Shown: positions 1-8,785, numbered from the stretch's first letter. The stretch: 64,000 nt of DNA from an uncultured Barnesiella sp. (GCA_944321085.1 CALUJY010000004.1:1-64000), one strand, 5' to 3'. The notes: a model not told the origin generated them from the sequence alone. Program-made: numbers and translations.

Positions 1-129
1 TTCAAAAAACCGTGTAATTGGCTATATTTCAATAATTTCAAAGAACTATTTATCCACTTTTACGGGACAGTAGTGATTTGCAATATAAAATGAGGTATAT
101 TATTACAAACCTTATAAAACTACCTTTTT

Positions 130-606
130 ATGAAGAAGAGACTACTATTTGTATTTGTGGCATGCCTGTTTACCGTATGCGTACAGGCAGAGGAGACCGA
201 CGCAGTATGGTGTGCGGTGACAAATTATGAGACGTATGTGCCTTTGTCGGAGATAGATTATATGCTCTTTCCTGATGATAAGGCCTTGTTTACAATCGTA
301 AGGAAAGACGGCCGGGTGTCGGAGGATGTGGCTCGAGTAACGTTTGGCAAATATATGATATCGTCCGAGCCTGTTCTAAACAGTGAAAAAACGCAAGTAT
401 CGTTGTATCCCAACCCCGTAGTGCGCCAGCTGACATTGCAAGGGTTGAAGCCCGATACTAAGGTACGTATTGTGTCAGCCGCAGGCGATGTAGTTCGCGA
501 GTCGGTTGCCGAAGGAACGGCGATGACCATCGACGTGAGCTCTTTACCGACAGGAATCTATTTGTTGCAAACAGAAAGTAGTACCCTTAAATTTATCAAG
601 CAATGA
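130..606 (+). CDS. Small secreted protein with type IX sorting domain
   Basis: A 158-residue protein with an N-terminal signal peptide (cleavage likely after VQA, about residue 20). The last 70 residues, from about SLYPNP onward, read as a type IX secretion C-terminal sorting domain: YPNP start, a VRIVSAAGD strand, an LPTGIYLL motif and a terminal KFIKQ. The 60 residues between contain a short pattern (SEIDYMLFPDD, then TIVRKDGR, then VARVTF) of a kind seen near the N-terminus of many Bacteroidetes surface proteins. No enzyme domain is visible. Its stop codon overlaps the start of the next gene (ATGA at 603), so the two are probably translationally coupled. Export through the type IX machinery encoded at 48-54 kb is an inference. 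The sorting domain is clear; the function is unknown. Confidence 0.85.
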   Translation: MKKRLLFVFVACLFTVCVQAEETDAVWCAVTNYETYVPLSEIDYMLFPDDKALFTIVRKDGRVSEDVARVTFGKYMISSEPVLNSEKTQVSLYPNPVVRQLTLQGLKPDTKVRIVSAAGDVVRESVAEGTAMTIDVSSLPTGIYLLQTESSTLKFIKQ

Positions 607-3092
607 AAGCGAAAAACATAATGATACTGGCTATGATGGTCATAGCCGCGGTGTCGCAAACAGATGCGCGACAAGTCTATATCTATCGTTCGGGAATGGA
701 GTTGCCCGATACGTTGAGTAGTGATAAGCTCTATTTTACTCCGATGGGAGATGATTATATTTATAGTGAGATTCCCCCAAAAATAGATGCCCTGACATTG
801 ATTGAAGGTGTTTACTCGGCTACTGCACAGAGTGCGTTTCAAGGGTATCCCGATGAAGAATGGGGAGTCACTATAACACGTGATGAAGTAGAAGAAAACA
901 AGATTTGGGTTCACCCTATATGTTTGTTGTTAGGCCGTGTATCCGTTCCATCTGTTTATGCATTTGTAGATACTATACAACAAACCATTGCAGTACCTTT
1001 GGGACAAGAACTTTGTTCGTTTGGATTAAGTTTTGTTTTAGCTAACTTGGATGGAGAAACGACAGGTAATTTAGTTGCTGATTATAGTGAAGAGAGTGGC
1101 GCGGTTAGCATAACGTTCAGAGAAGGTTATGGTGTACCAGTCCCTGAAAAGTCTGGTTGTTGGTATCAGGCTTTGCGTACTCCGGTATTCAATAAAATAA
1201 GAGGATTGTATAATAGAATTAGTCAGATAGATTCTATCTCTCTTGTACATCCGGCTTTACAGATAAAAAATTATTATATATGGGAATATCAATTAAATAT
1301 AGAATTCACTACTCCATTAGTTTTAAGTAATCAATTAGATCCAAGTATTTTCTATAAGGCATACGATAAGAATAATGTACTGGTGCATAGTGGTCAAGCC
1401 GGTTTCGCAATGTCGGGCGGTGGAGGTCGTGAAGGTGTAATTGTAATGAGTAAATTGGTACCAAGTGAATCGGAAGGTTATTTATATATGATATTAGATA
1501 GTTTTTTGCCTTGTGATACAGTATTCAAGGTGGCTGTGTCGCTGCCGGAGGCGTTATTTACCGACCAGTATGGCTCTGTATCACCGGCTATAGAGAGTTA
1601 TATAGATGCGGACGGAACAGAACATGGCATATGTTATACATACTATAACGAACGACCCCGATTATTGTCTGATGGAGAGTTGTCTGTTGATGCCGATAAT
1701 CCTCGAACCGCTTATTTGGAATTCAATGAGCCAATGGGCCTTTATGATGAGATGAAAGATATAAAATATGAGTTGTATAAAAAGATCGGACAGTCTGAAG
1801 TAGAATTTGTTTCTGAGGGGGTATTAGTATATGGCGATTCTGAAGACAAAGAGATTATGGCCATCTCGTTGCCCGATACAGAGACCTTAGAAGTAGATGA
1901 GAAATATATTGTAACGGTATCAGTCGATAGTTGGGGGTATGGAGATAGCAACATAAGTACACCCTTGCCATCGAGTGTCGAAAGTTATGTCGATGCCGAA
2001 GGAACTCCGCATGGATTGTGGTGGTGTATCGATTGGGAGGCGCCATATATTGTAAGTCCATATCCTCTCGAAGCAAGCCGCAATGGACGTTCCGTAACAA
2101 TGGAGTTTAATCGCAGCATAGTCCGAGACAATACGATGGGAGCTATCTCGTATGAAGTACTTGTAGGGGAGGCTGGCGAGGCAAGAACTATATATCAAGG
2201 TAATTTCCCCGAAGAAAATATAGCAGCAGAAGGGCGGATGCTTACAGTCACGTTACCCGAGAGTGTTGTCTTCGAGCGAAGAGTGAAATATGTTATTTTA
2301 CTCTCCCTTGAGGAGGGAGCTGTTGAAGACGTCTATGGAACTAAGATGGAAGCAATTGTAAACGAAATGCAAGAGGATGGGCAGCCTGCCGGGCCATGGT
2401 GGTATGTAAACAGACCTATATTGGATGAGTTTTTCCAAGAAGGTGAGTATACTTTTGATATGATGTTTTATAATGGGTCTGATGAATTTCCCTTGTCTAC
2501 AACAGCCAACTTCTCTTATGTAGGCGACTTTGATATTTCCGGATGGGGAAAAGACTTTACCGGAATTACAGCAAAAGAGTGGAGAGTAAGTGGTTTTCTC
2601 GATGGTTTTATTCAAGGTATAACTCCTATCCCTTTCTCGGCATTTAATTATGAAATGATAGACCTAACACCTGTTCCAATCCTGGCATTTAATTGTGAAA
2701 TAGCAGCACAAAGAGATACGACTGAGTGTATGACCATGATTGCTGCCTCCGGTGATGCACCTCTGACTATAGCTCAATATCAGGGACAAGATGTCTATTT
2801 GGTAAACTATGTAGAATCTGAGTGGAGTCTTTATCCCAATGTGGAATTTGTGGTTACTACAGATCCAGACTTAGGAGAGATTGCAGTGACTACATCGGAA
2901 TGCCCGGCACTTGCTATACAAGACGAAGAAGGTTATTATTATATTATTGCCACGTTGGACAATATGCAGTTTTATCCTTCTGATTCTTTACAAGGAAAGT
3001 TTGCCAAGAATGGAGTTTTAAAGGCCACTGTTGTACCTACTCATATAGATGGAGTGAAGATGGGTGGTTTGCGTAAGAATACGATAAAATAG
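603..3092 (+). CDS. Large secreted protein, Ig-like repeats suspected
   Basis: An 829-residue protein with a signal peptide (residues 1-22, ending TDA). Two central segments look alike: one after RPRLLSDGE (about residue 350) with YLEFNEPM, and one after YIVSPYPLEASRNG (about 485) with TMEFNRSI. Each is followed by a strand-rich stretch and a conserved SYxDAxGTxHG-type phrase near its edges. This resembles SbsA-type Ig-like domains, in which a defined strand carries xxEFNxP/S, but the assignment is tentative. There is no obvious sorting domain at the C-terminus, unlike its upstream partner. Base composition is more AT-rich than in the housekeeping genes nearby. It is coupled by a 4-base overlap to the small sorting-domain gene before it. 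No catalytic motif was recognised. Confidence 0.8.
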   Translation: MKAKNIMILAMMVIAAVSQTDARQVYIYRSGMELPDTLSSDKLYFTPMGDDYIYSEIPPKIDALTLIEGVYSATAQSAFQGYPDEEWGVTITRDEVEENKIWVHPICLLLGRVSVPSVYAFVDTIQQTIAVPLGQELCSFGLSFVLANLDGETTGNLVADYSEESGAVSITFREGYGVPVPEKSGCWYQALRTPVFNKIRGLYNRISQIDSISLVHPALQIKNYYIWEYQLNIEFTTPLVLSNQLDPSIFYKAYDKNNVLVHSGQAGFAMSGGGGREGVIVMSKLVPSESEGYLYMILDSFLPCDTVFKVAVSLPEALFTDQYGSVSPAIESYIDADGTEHGICYTYYNERPRLLSDGELSVDADNPRTAYLEFNEPMGLYDEMKDIKYELYKKIGQSEVEFVSEGVLVYGDSEDKEIMAISLPDTETLEVDEKYIVTVSVDSWGYGDSNISTPLPSSVESYVDAEGTPHGLWWCIDWEAPYIVSPYPLEASRNGRSVTMEFNRSIVRDNTMGAISYEVLVGEAGEARTIYQGNFPEENIAAEGRMLTVTLPESVVFERRVKYVILLSLEEGAVEDVYGTKMEAIVNEMQEDGQPAGPWWYVNRPILDEFFQEGEYTFDMMFYNGSDEFPLSTTANFSYVGDFDISGWGKDFTGITAKEWRVSGFLDGFIQGITPIPFSAFNYEMIDLTPVPILAFNCEIAAQRDTTECMTMIAASGDAPLTIAQYQGQDVYLVNYVESEWSLYPNVEFVVTTDPDLGEIAVTTSECPALAIQDEEGYYYIIATLDNMQFYPSDSLQGKFAKNGVLKATVVPTHIDGVKMGGLRKNTIK

Positions 3093-3116
3093 TTTGCATA
3101 CGTCTATTAGATAAAC

Positions 3117-3163
3117 ACGGGGCTGCGACAGAATATTTTGACATGTTGCTGTCCCGTATTTTC
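3117..3163 (+). terminator. Terminator-like hairpin, GGGGCTG family
   Basis: The arms 3117-3130 and 3144-3157 pair with one mismatch and two G-T pairs, and are followed by a short T-rich run. It lies 24 bases past the stop of the large secreted gene. The GGGGCTGCGACA arm belongs to a family of similar hairpins in this window (17722, 20141, 30947). Confidence 0.6.
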
Positions 3164-3314
3164 ATATAGACACAATTTATTACAAGATAGATTACAGATA
3201 TAGAACACTTTTTTGGTGAGACACGAAAAACAATCTTTTTCATGCTTTCTGAGATGATATCGCAGCCTGCAAACAATAAGAAAAACGATGAGAGAGAAAA
3301 AATAGTGAAAAAGT

Positions 3315-3345
3315 TTGTCCATAAGATAGAAAGTGCCTATATTTG
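3315..3345 (+). promoter_or_regulatory. Bacteroidetes promoter of rpmE2
   Basis: TTG at 3315 is followed by 20 bases and TATATTTG at 3338-3345, a full match to the Bacteroidetes -33/-7 pattern. Transcription should begin near 3350, giving a leader of about 60 bases before the rpmE2 start codon. Confidence 0.8.
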
Positions 3346-3357
3346 CAAGCCATTACG

Positions 3358-3387
3358 AATATCACGTCCTACCAACGTGGTGATATT
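3358..3387 (+). promoter_or_regulatory. Hairpin in the rpmE2 leader
   Basis: AATATCAC (3358-3365) pairs with GTGATATT (3380-3387), an 8-base-pair stem placed in the predicted transcript between the promoter and the ribosome-binding region of rpmE2. Ribosomal protein genes are often autoregulated by such leaders. Whether this one acts that way is unknown. Confidence 0.4.
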
Positions 3388-3413
3388 GTAAAACCCATAT
3401 AGAATTTTCACCA

Positions 3414-3662
3414 ATGAAAAAAGGAATACATCCCGAAAATTATCGTCCCGTAGTCTTCAAAGACATGTCGAACGAAGAAATTTTTATCAGCCGTAGCACA
3501 ATAGCTACGAAAGAGACCATCGAGGTAAATGGCGAGACTTATCCGTTGGTAAAACTTGAAATCACGAGTTCTTCTCACCCTTTCTTCACGGGTAAACAGA
3601 AACTTGTCGATACCGCCGGTCGTGTTGATAAGTTCATGAGCCGTTACGGAAAGAAGAAATAA
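3414..3662 (+). CDS. rpmE2: 50S ribosomal protein L31 type B
   Basis: An 82-residue protein with the L31 family sequence: the [17 protein letters not shown] start, the [11 protein letters not shown] segment and the C-terminal VDKF. It contains no cysteine, so it is the zinc-independent (type B, C-minus) form of L31, a protein of the large ribosomal subunit. Many bacteria express the C-minus paralogue when zinc is short; whether this genome also has the zinc form cannot be seen here. It is a single-gene unit with its own promoter, leader hairpin and strong terminator. Confidence 0.96.
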   Translation: MKKGIHPENYRPVVFKDMSNEEIFISRSTIATKETIEVNGETYPLVKLEITSSSHPFFTGKQKLVDTAGRVDKFMSRYGKKK

Positions 3663-3683
3663 TAAGAACGCGTATAGCATACG

Positions 3684-3719
3684 AGAGGGAAGCTGCAACA
3701 GCTTCCCTCTTTGTTTTTA
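3684..3719 (+). terminator. Rho-independent terminator of rpmE2
   Basis: A perfect 12-base-pair stem (3684-3695 with 3699-3710) with a three-base loop is followed by TTGTTTTT. It sits 21 bases after the rpmE2 stop codon. Confidence 0.92.
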
Positions 3720-3947
3720 TTTCTGAGGGAGGGGGAATAGTGGCAATAGGGCGCCCGATGTCGCAGCTAGTGCATATCGGTGGGGCTGAACGGTAGCGGA
3801 GTGTGCTGAGTGCTATCGAAGTGGCAGAAGCGGCAGTAACCGTTTATTCAGCGCATTATTAACAAATATTATTCTTGCTTGTACGATTTCTTGCACAGGT
3901 CTACACATATCTTTGTAGAAAATAAATGCAGCTATATGCTCTGCGTG

Positions 3948-3978
3948 TTGCGTAAAGTCGCAATAAATACTATTTTTG
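3948..3978 (+). promoter_or_regulatory. Bacteroidetes promoter of bcp-recA
   Basis: TTG at 3948 is followed by 20 bases and TATTTTTG at 3971-3978. The start codon of bcp at 4002 lies 23 bases downstream, which supports 4002 over the in-frame ATG at 3879 as the real start, since the latter would lie upstream of the promoter. Confidence 0.8.
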
Positions 3979-4001
3979 TAGAAGTAAAAACCGTAAATGC
4001 A

Positions 4002-4460
4002 ATGAAAACAGGTGAGCGCCTCCCCGACGTATTGGGGATAGATGCCAACGGCAAAGAAGTGAAGCTCAGCGACTATGCCGGTCGCAAAATAGTGTTGTAT
4101 TTTTATCCCAAAGACAACACGCCCGGTTGCACGGCCGAGGCTTGCAGTCTGCGCGATGGTTACGAAGCCCTGCGTGAGGCCGGCTATGAAGTGATAGGCG
4201 TAAGCAAAGACAGTGCGGCATCGCATCGCAAATTTGCCGATAAGTATAATCTGCCTTTTACCCTTATAGCCGACACCGATACTGCCCTAAACCAAGCACT
4301 GGGCGTGTGGCGCGAGAAAAAAATGGCTGGGCGAACCTATATGGGTACCGTGCGCACCACTTTCGTTGCCGACGAGCAGGGTGTGATAACCCATGTGATA
4401 GAAAAAGTTGCTACTGCCGACCACGCACAGCAGATACTGCAAATTGTAAATAACAAATAA
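4002..4460 (+). CDS. bcp: Thioredoxin-dependent thiol peroxidase (Bcp/PrxQ)
   Basis: A 152-residue peroxiredoxin of the Bcp/PrxQ type, which reduces hydrogen peroxide and organic hydroperoxides in the cytoplasm with electrons from thioredoxin. The active site is PGCTAEACSLRD, giving peroxidatic Cys43 and resolving Cys48 five residues later, the PrxQ arrangement. The strand LYFYPKDNTPGC and the later GVSKDS segment are also typical. The frame is open back to 3879, but the promoter at 3948-3978 and family length favour the ATG at 4002. recA begins 12 bases after the stop, so the two probably form an operon linking peroxide defence with DNA repair. Confidence 0.95.
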   Translation: MKTGERLPDVLGIDANGKEVKLSDYAGRKIVLYFYPKDNTPGCTAEACSLRDGYEALREAGYEVIGVSKDSAASHRKFADKYNLPFTLIADTDTALNQALGVWREKKMAGRTYMGTVRTTFVADEQGVITHVIEKVATADHAQQILQIVNNK

Positions 4461-4472
4461 ACATAAAGCAAA

Positions 4473-5516
4473 ATGAGCGAAGAAAACAAAACAACCCAGC
4501 CCGGCGGGCGCATACCTGTGTCCGGCGAGAAGCTGAAAGCCTTGCAGGCTGCTATGGACAAGATAGAAAAGAGCTACGGCCGTGGCGCTATCATGAAAAT
4601 GGGCGATGACCATGTAGAGGAGATTGCCGTGATACCTACCGGCTCGATAGGTCTCAATGCCGCATTAGGCGTTGGCGGTTATCCCCGTGGTCGCGTCATA
4701 GAGATATACGGGCCTGAGTCGTCGGGTAAGACTACTCTTGCCATCCATGCCATTGCAGAGGCTCAAAAGGCCGGCGGTATTGCCGCTATTATCGATGCCG
4801 AGCATGCTTTCGACCGCTTCTATGCCGAGAAGTTGGGTGTAGATGTGGAAAACCTCCTTATCTCGCAACCCGATAACGGCGAGCAAGCCCTCGAAATAGC
4901 CGAGCAACTCATCCGTTCGTCGGCCGTCGATATTGTCGTGATAGACTCTGTTGCCGCTCTTACCCCCAAAGCCGAGATAGAAGGCGATATGGGCGACTCG
5001 AAGATGGGTTTGCAAGCTCGCCTCATGTCGCAAGCGCTGCGAAAACTTACGGCGACCATCAGCAAGACCAATACCACCTGTATATTTATCAACCAGTTGC
5101 GCGACAAGTTGGGCGTCATGTTTGGCAATCCCGAGACGACGACCGGCGGTAATGCCCTCAAATTCTATGCTTCGGTGCGCCTCGATATACGCCGCATTTC
5201 GCAAATCAAAGACGGCGATGAGGTGATAGGCAACCAGACCCGCGTAAAGGTTGTGAAAAACAAGGTTGCGCCTCCCTTCCGTCGTGCCGAGTTTGACATC
5301 ATGTTCGGCTCGGGAATCTCCAAGGCCGGCGAAATCATAGACCTCGGCGTAGATAAGGGAATCATCAAGAAAAGCGGCTCATGGTTCAGTTATGGCGATA
5401 CCAAGCTGGGACAAGGTCGCGACATGGCCAAAAAGTGCATTGCCGATAACCCCGAGTTGGCCGACGAGATAGAAGCCCTCATCATGCAGGCGCTTACGCA
5501 TCCTGCCGAGGAGTAA
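4473..5516 (+). CDS. recA: Recombinase RecA
   Basis: A 347-residue RecA, the ATP-dependent strand-exchange protein that coats single-stranded DNA in homologous recombination and triggers the SOS response. Visible motifs are Walker [10 protein letters not shown] (residues 80-88), IDAEHAFD, Walker [10 protein letters not shown], the L2 region [18 protein letters not shown] and the QLRDKLGV segment. Length is normal for the family. It follows bcp by 12 bases and probably depends on the bcp promoter. No separate promoter is seen between them. Confidence 0.99.
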   Translation: MSEENKTTQPGGRIPVSGEKLKALQAAMDKIEKSYGRGAIMKMGDDHVEEIAVIPTGSIGLNAALGVGGYPRGRVIEIYGPESSGKTTLAIHAIAEAQKAGGIAAIIDAEHAFDRFYAEKLGVDVENLLISQPDNGEQALEIAEQLIRSSAVDIVVIDSVAALTPKAEIEGDMGDSKMGLQARLMSQALRKLTATISKTNTTCIFINQLRDKLGVMFGNPETTTGGNALKFYASVRLDIRRISQIKDGDEVIGNQTRVKVVKNKVAPPFRRAEFDIMFGSGISKAGEIIDLGVDKGIIKKSGSWFSYGDTKLGQGRDMAKKCIADNPELADEIEALIMQALTHPAEE

Positions 5517-5589
5517 TCCCTCCGCAGGATGTAATGCCAATGTAATGCAACTGTAACAGATGCGTAGCCTTTGCACTGCCGGCATTGTA

Positions 5590-5597
5590 TAAATTTG
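5590..5597 (+). promoter_or_regulatory. Candidate -7 box of phoU
   Basis: TAAATTTG matches the Bacteroidetes -7 pattern. The nearest TTG is 16 bases upstream rather than 19-21, so the match is partial. The phoU start codon follows 60 bases later. Confidence 0.4.
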
Positions 5598-5657
5598 TAG
5601 TTCGAAAAAAGAGAATCATCAACCGCTCCCTCAGGGGAGTAACAAACTGTAACCGTT

Positions 5658-6338
5658 ATGATATACATTCAGCAAGAATTGGAGCGACTCAAACAAGAAG
5701 TACTCGACATGTGGGACCTTGTCGGCTCGCAACTCAACCGTGCCGGCGAAGCTCTCCTCTCGTTAGACAAAGAGATGGCACGCGAAGTAACGTGCCGCGA
5801 AAAGCGTGTCAATGCTTTCGAGCTGAAAATCGACAGCGATTGCGAGGACATTATAGCCCTCTATAACCCCGTTGCCTTAGACCTGCGCTTTACTCTCTCG
5901 ACGATGAAGATAAGCACCAACCTCGAACGTATTGCCGACTTCTGCGACGGTATTGCCCGCTTTGTCATAGACTATCCCGACATCAATATCGAGGCCGAAC
6001 TCTTCGAGCGTACCGGTATCAAAGAGATGATAACCATAGGCAAGGAGATGCTGCGTCGCACCCGCGAGGCATACGACCAAGAGTCGTCGGCAATAGCTAC
6101 TACCATTTTCGAGATGGACAACCGGGTAGATGAACTCAATCACGCTGCGGTACCTATCATTGCCGAGCATCTGCAAGCAGTACCCGAACGGGCTACCGAG
6201 TGCCTCAATCTGATAAGCATCATACGTCGTCTCGAACGTATCGGCGACCACTGCAACAATATAGCCGAGGAGATTGTGTTCTATCTCGATGCCAAGGTGC
6301 TGAAACACTCCGGTAAGGATGGCGGGGAGGAAGAGTAA
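5658..6338 (+). CDS. phoU: Phosphate signalling protein PhoU
   Basis: A 226-residue, almost fully helical protein of the PhoU family, which modulates phosphate uptake by the Pst transporter and PhoR-type signalling. The two PhoU repeats are visible: the first with ALDLRFTLSTMKISTNLERIAD (residues about 72-95, metal-binding E/D pattern), the second with SIIRRLERIGDHCNNIAEEIVF (about 190-212). In many genomes phoU ends a pst operon. Here no pstSCAB genes flank it, so the transporter must be elsewhere. It stands between recA and an unrelated AT-rich gene. Confidence 0.93.
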   Translation: MIYIQQELERLKQEVLDMWDLVGSQLNRAGEALLSLDKEMAREVTCREKRVNAFELKIDSDCEDIIALYNPVALDLRFTLSTMKISTNLERIADFCDGIARFVIDYPDINIEAELFERTGIKEMITIGKEMLRRTREAYDQESSAIATTIFEMDNRVDELNHAAVPIIAEHLQAVPERATECLNLISIIRRLERIGDHCNNIAEEIVFYLDAKVLKHSGKDGGEEE

Positions 6339-6447
6339 CAATACCTCTTCTGTATGGCAGTGAATCGGCAATGCCGGCCGGACACTGGAGTGCAAAGAGA
6401 CGTTCTGCAATAGATTGCAGACCCTTCCTGTGATGTTATTATATAAA

Positions 6448-6496
6448 ATATAGGTGAGCTTGAGAAGATTATTATCTTGTCAAAGTTCACCTATAT
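6448..6496. repeat. Long imperfect inverted repeat
   Basis: ATATAGGTGA (6448-6457) pairs with TCACCTATAT (6487-6496), and an inner stem pairs TTGAGAAGAT with ATCTTGTCAA with one mismatch around a four-base TATT loop. The two stems together give close to 20 base pairs. It lacks a T-tract, so a terminator role for phoU is doubtful. It begins 25 bases before the next gene. Confidence 0.6.
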
Positions 6497-6520
6497 GTAT
6501 AAAATTATGAGTAGAAGAGT

Positions 6521-7093
6521 ATGAAAAATATTTCGAATCAGAGTAAGGGTGCAATAGGTGAATATATAGTCCTTTCGCGGCTGTTGTTGTTGGGGTACGA
6601 TGCTGCAATAGCCAATTTTACGGTTAATAACGTGAGTGGATATGATATTTTCTGCCGTAACAACAAAACAGGAATGATAAGAACTATTCAAGTTAAAACT
6701 ACAACCGGAGGCGCATTTCATGTAGGGATGAGCCATGCTCCATTTTTTGATAAGGAAGGTAAGGTTGATATGGTACAAGGGCGTAGGTTTGTAGAGAGTA
6801 AAATAGATTCTCCGTGGATATTTGTTGATGTTTCGGGCACGGAATTACAACCCGTATTCCGCTTTTTTATTCTTTCCCGCAAACAAATCATAGATCTGAT
6901 TCTTACATCTGAGGAGTGGTATTTGACAGGATATCAAAGAAATAAACATCTTAGCAAAAGTGGTAATATACTTATTCCTCGTCCATGGCTCGAAGGAGCA
7001 GGGGTAAAGGCGTCAAGTAAGCACATTGAATTTGTAAATCCATTGGCTTCTGTTCGGCTTGAAGATGAGTGGGATAATATTTGGAAGGATTGA
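6521..7093 (+). CDS. PD-(D/E)XK-like protein, possible nuclease
   Basis: A 190-residue protein of unknown function. The first 60 residues fit the core of the PD-(D/E)XK nuclease fold: a helix with SKGAIGEYIVLSRLL (Glu14), a strand with GYDIFCRNN (Asp42) and a strand with TIQVKTT (Gln57-x-Lys59). This spacing resembles Holliday-junction-resolvase-like and intron-endonuclease-like members of the superfamily. The rest (FIFVDVSGTEL, RFFILSRKQI) reads as the remaining strands of an alpha/beta domain. The gene is AT-rich relative to recA and phoU and has no functional neighbour, which suggests acquisition. The long inverted repeat lies just upstream. Alternatives include a restriction-like or defence protein; the catalytic assignment is by eye only. 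Confidence 0.75.
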   Translation: MKNISNQSKGAIGEYIVLSRLLLLGYDAAIANFTVNNVSGYDIFCRNNKTGMIRTIQVKTTTGGAFHVGMSHAPFFDKEGKVDMVQGRRFVESKIDSPWIFVDVSGTELQPVFRFFILSRKQIIDLILTSEEWYLTGYQRNKHLSKSGNILIPRPWLEGAGVKASSKHIEFVNPLASVRLEDEWDNIWKD

Positions 7094-7251
7094 AGAAAGC
7101 AAGAATATAGGATAACTTATCATATAAGTATAGAAATGCGCGATGGCATTGTTCAATCGAAGTAAATGCTGAATATAGAAATCCGTAAATAAGGAGATTC
7201 GGACTAAACAGAGAGCTTTTTAGCGGCTTTAAAGGTTGAAATAATACAAAC

Positions 7252-7275
7252 CGCCTTGCAATATTTTGCAAGGCG
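7252..7275 (-). terminator. Terminator-like hairpin after tRNA-Ser
   Basis: CGCCTTGCAA (7252-7261) pairs perfectly with TTGCAAGGCG (7266-7275). Reading from the tRNA on the minus strand, the stem is followed by GTTTGTATTATTTC, a loosely T-rich tail. Confidence 0.7.
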
Positions 7276-7305
7276 TTTGTCGAATTTGGATAGTCTCTTA
7301 ATTTG

Positions 7306-7393
7306 CGGAGTGAGGGGGATTCGAACCCCCGATACGCTTTTGACGTATACACGCTTTCCAGGCGTGCCTCTTCAACCACTCGAGCATCACTCC
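7306..7393 (-). tRNA. tRNA-Ser (anticodon GGA)
   Basis: Read on the minus strand, the acceptor arm GGAGTGA (7393-7387) pairs with TCACTCC (7313-7307) and the discriminator is G. The anticodon arm is CACGC-CTGGAAA-GCGTG with anticodon GGA. A long variable arm (TATACG...CGTATC-like) marks it as a class II serine tRNA. The T arm GGGGGTTCGAATCCCCC is intact. CCA is not encoded. Confidence 0.95.
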
Positions 7394-7414
7394 TTGTGTG
7401 TGGTTGACGGAGTG

Positions 7415-7422
7415 CAAAGGTA
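7415..7422 (-). promoter_or_regulatory. -7 box of tRNA-Ser
   Basis: On the minus strand TACCTTTG ends 21 bases before the tRNA. It matches the Bacteroidetes -7 pattern; no clear TTG is present at -33. Confidence 0.55.
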
Positions 7423-7682
7423 GCGATTATTTTGATATATCGGCATTCGCAGCCCATGTTTTTCGCATGTCGAGCCACAAGAAAGTTGCAAAGAATTTTT
7501 TTTGAGTCGGCTGCGTGTTTTCTCAGAAGCCGGTTTGGCTGGAATAGTTCCGGCTGACAATGTGTCGGCATGTCGGGTATATCGGCATGTCGTGGTAGTC
7601 TCCTGCTCTTGCACGAAGGCCGGGCGTCTTTGCAGAGCTCGGTAGCGGGTTAGGATACTATTGTTGTCGGTCGATGATATGT

Positions 7683-8780
7683 CTATCGGTCGATGTCGAG
7701 GGTTGTAAATGCGCTGCCTTCACCGAGGGCTTGATGCAGGTAGTCGGTGGGTATGGCATTGTATTGCGGATTGACTACATAGTGGCCGTTTTCGTCGATA
7801 AATCCCCATACCGTACCGGCCTTAACGGCTGCATGGTGGTCTATAAACGGATAGGCGTCGGCAAATTGGCGTTTGATGGCTATCTTGCCGCTACGGTCTA
7901 CGTAAGCCCATTTGCCTCTGACAAGTACCGGAGCCAGCGGGGCATTGCTGAAAGCCCGGCTATCGTCGTAGCATGGTTTGATGAAGGTTGCGCCGTTTTT
8001 ATCGCACCATCCCCATTTTTTGTCATAGCACACGCGCAGATATTCGCCGTCGGGAATGATTATCTCATACGACGATAGCATGGTGAGGGGGCTGCCGTTA
8101 CGGTCTATGAGAAGGTATCCCTTGTCGTCGCGTACAAGGGCTGTGCCTTCATCGTCGAACGAGTTGGCCTCTGTGTAGCGGCACGGGAGGCGCAGTGAGT
8201 CGGCGAGGTCGATATATCCCCAAAGTCCGGTACTTATATCTTGAACGGCGGCCAACCCCTGACAGTAGTTTTTGACAGCTTTGAAACGCGGTTTTATCGA
8301 TTCTTCGCCTTTCTTATTGATAAATCCCCACAGGGTAATGCCGCGTTTCACCGTAGCAAAAGCGGCATGGCCTTCGTGGAAAGCTCTTACCGCCACGGCG
8401 TCGCGCAATGAGAGTTTCACACGGCCTCCATCGTCGATGGCTCCGGGCATATCGCCTTTTTTAAGTACCCACGCAAGCCCTTCGCTGAATACCGTTGCAC
8501 GGTTGTAGCGGGCGGGGATGGTAAACTCTCCCTTGTTGTTGACGTAGCCGTGCAAGGCGTCCGAGTCGCATACGAGTGCCAGACCGTTGTAGTATAGCGA
8601 CATGTTGCGGAAAGGGGCGGCAAAACGTTGCTCGTCGTTGTACGAGATGTTGCGGCACGAGTCCTCGCTCATAACGATGAGGTACCCGGTTTCGGGTTGC
8701 AGCGTATTGCTATTGGGAGTACACGCCACAAACAAGCCTGCAAGGGTTAGCAGGCAGAGAGTTAGAGAGTTGTATTTCAT
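7683..8780 (-). CDS. WG-repeat lipoprotein
   Basis: A 365-residue protein starting MKYNSLTL with a lipobox (LFVAC) at the end of its signal peptide, so it is probably anchored in the membrane by a lipid. The body is made of WG repeats: WGFINKKGE, WGYIDLADS, WGWCDKNGA, WAYVDRSGK, WGFIDENGH and the degenerate GYVNNKGE, each followed by a pattern such as IKPxFxxxxxFxxGLA. WG repeats form beta-propeller-like or rod-like binding surfaces in many Bacteroidetes proteins; no partner is known for this one. The open frame extends to 8816, but residues 1-12 of that form lie in the promoter, and the signal peptide begins at 8780. The promoter abuts the start codon (see findings). Confidence 0.88.
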   Translation of the reverse strand: MKYNSLTLCLLTLAGLFVACTPNSNTLQPETGYLIVMSEDSCRNISYNDEQRFAAPFRNMSLYYNGLALVCDSDALHGYVNNKGEFTIPARYNRATVFSEGLAWVLKKGDMPGAIDDGGRVKLSLRDAVAVRAFHEGHAAFATVKRGITLWGFINKKGEESIKPRFKAVKNYCQGLAAVQDISTGLWGYIDLADSLRLPCRYTEANSFDDEGTALVRDDKGYLLIDRNGSPLTMLSSYEIIIPDGEYLRVCYDKKWGWCDKNGATFIKPCYDDSRAFSNAPLAPVLVRGKWAYVDRSGKIAIKRQFADAYPFIDHHAAVKAGTVWGFIDENGHYVVNPQYNAIPTDYLHQALGEGSAFTTLDIDR

Positions 8781-8785
8781 GCGTA

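Larger units (their letters stand above)
3093..3413. other. Intergenic region before rpmE2
   Basis: This 321-base stretch holds a terminator-like hairpin just after the large secreted gene, a complete Bacteroidetes promoter, and a hairpin in the rpmE2 leader, each listed separately. The short open frames here show no protein-like features. Confidence 0.7.

Noticed and set aside
5585..5866. A 93-codon plus-strand frame overlapping the start of phoU
   Set aside because: It is in another frame of the phoU gene and has no signature.
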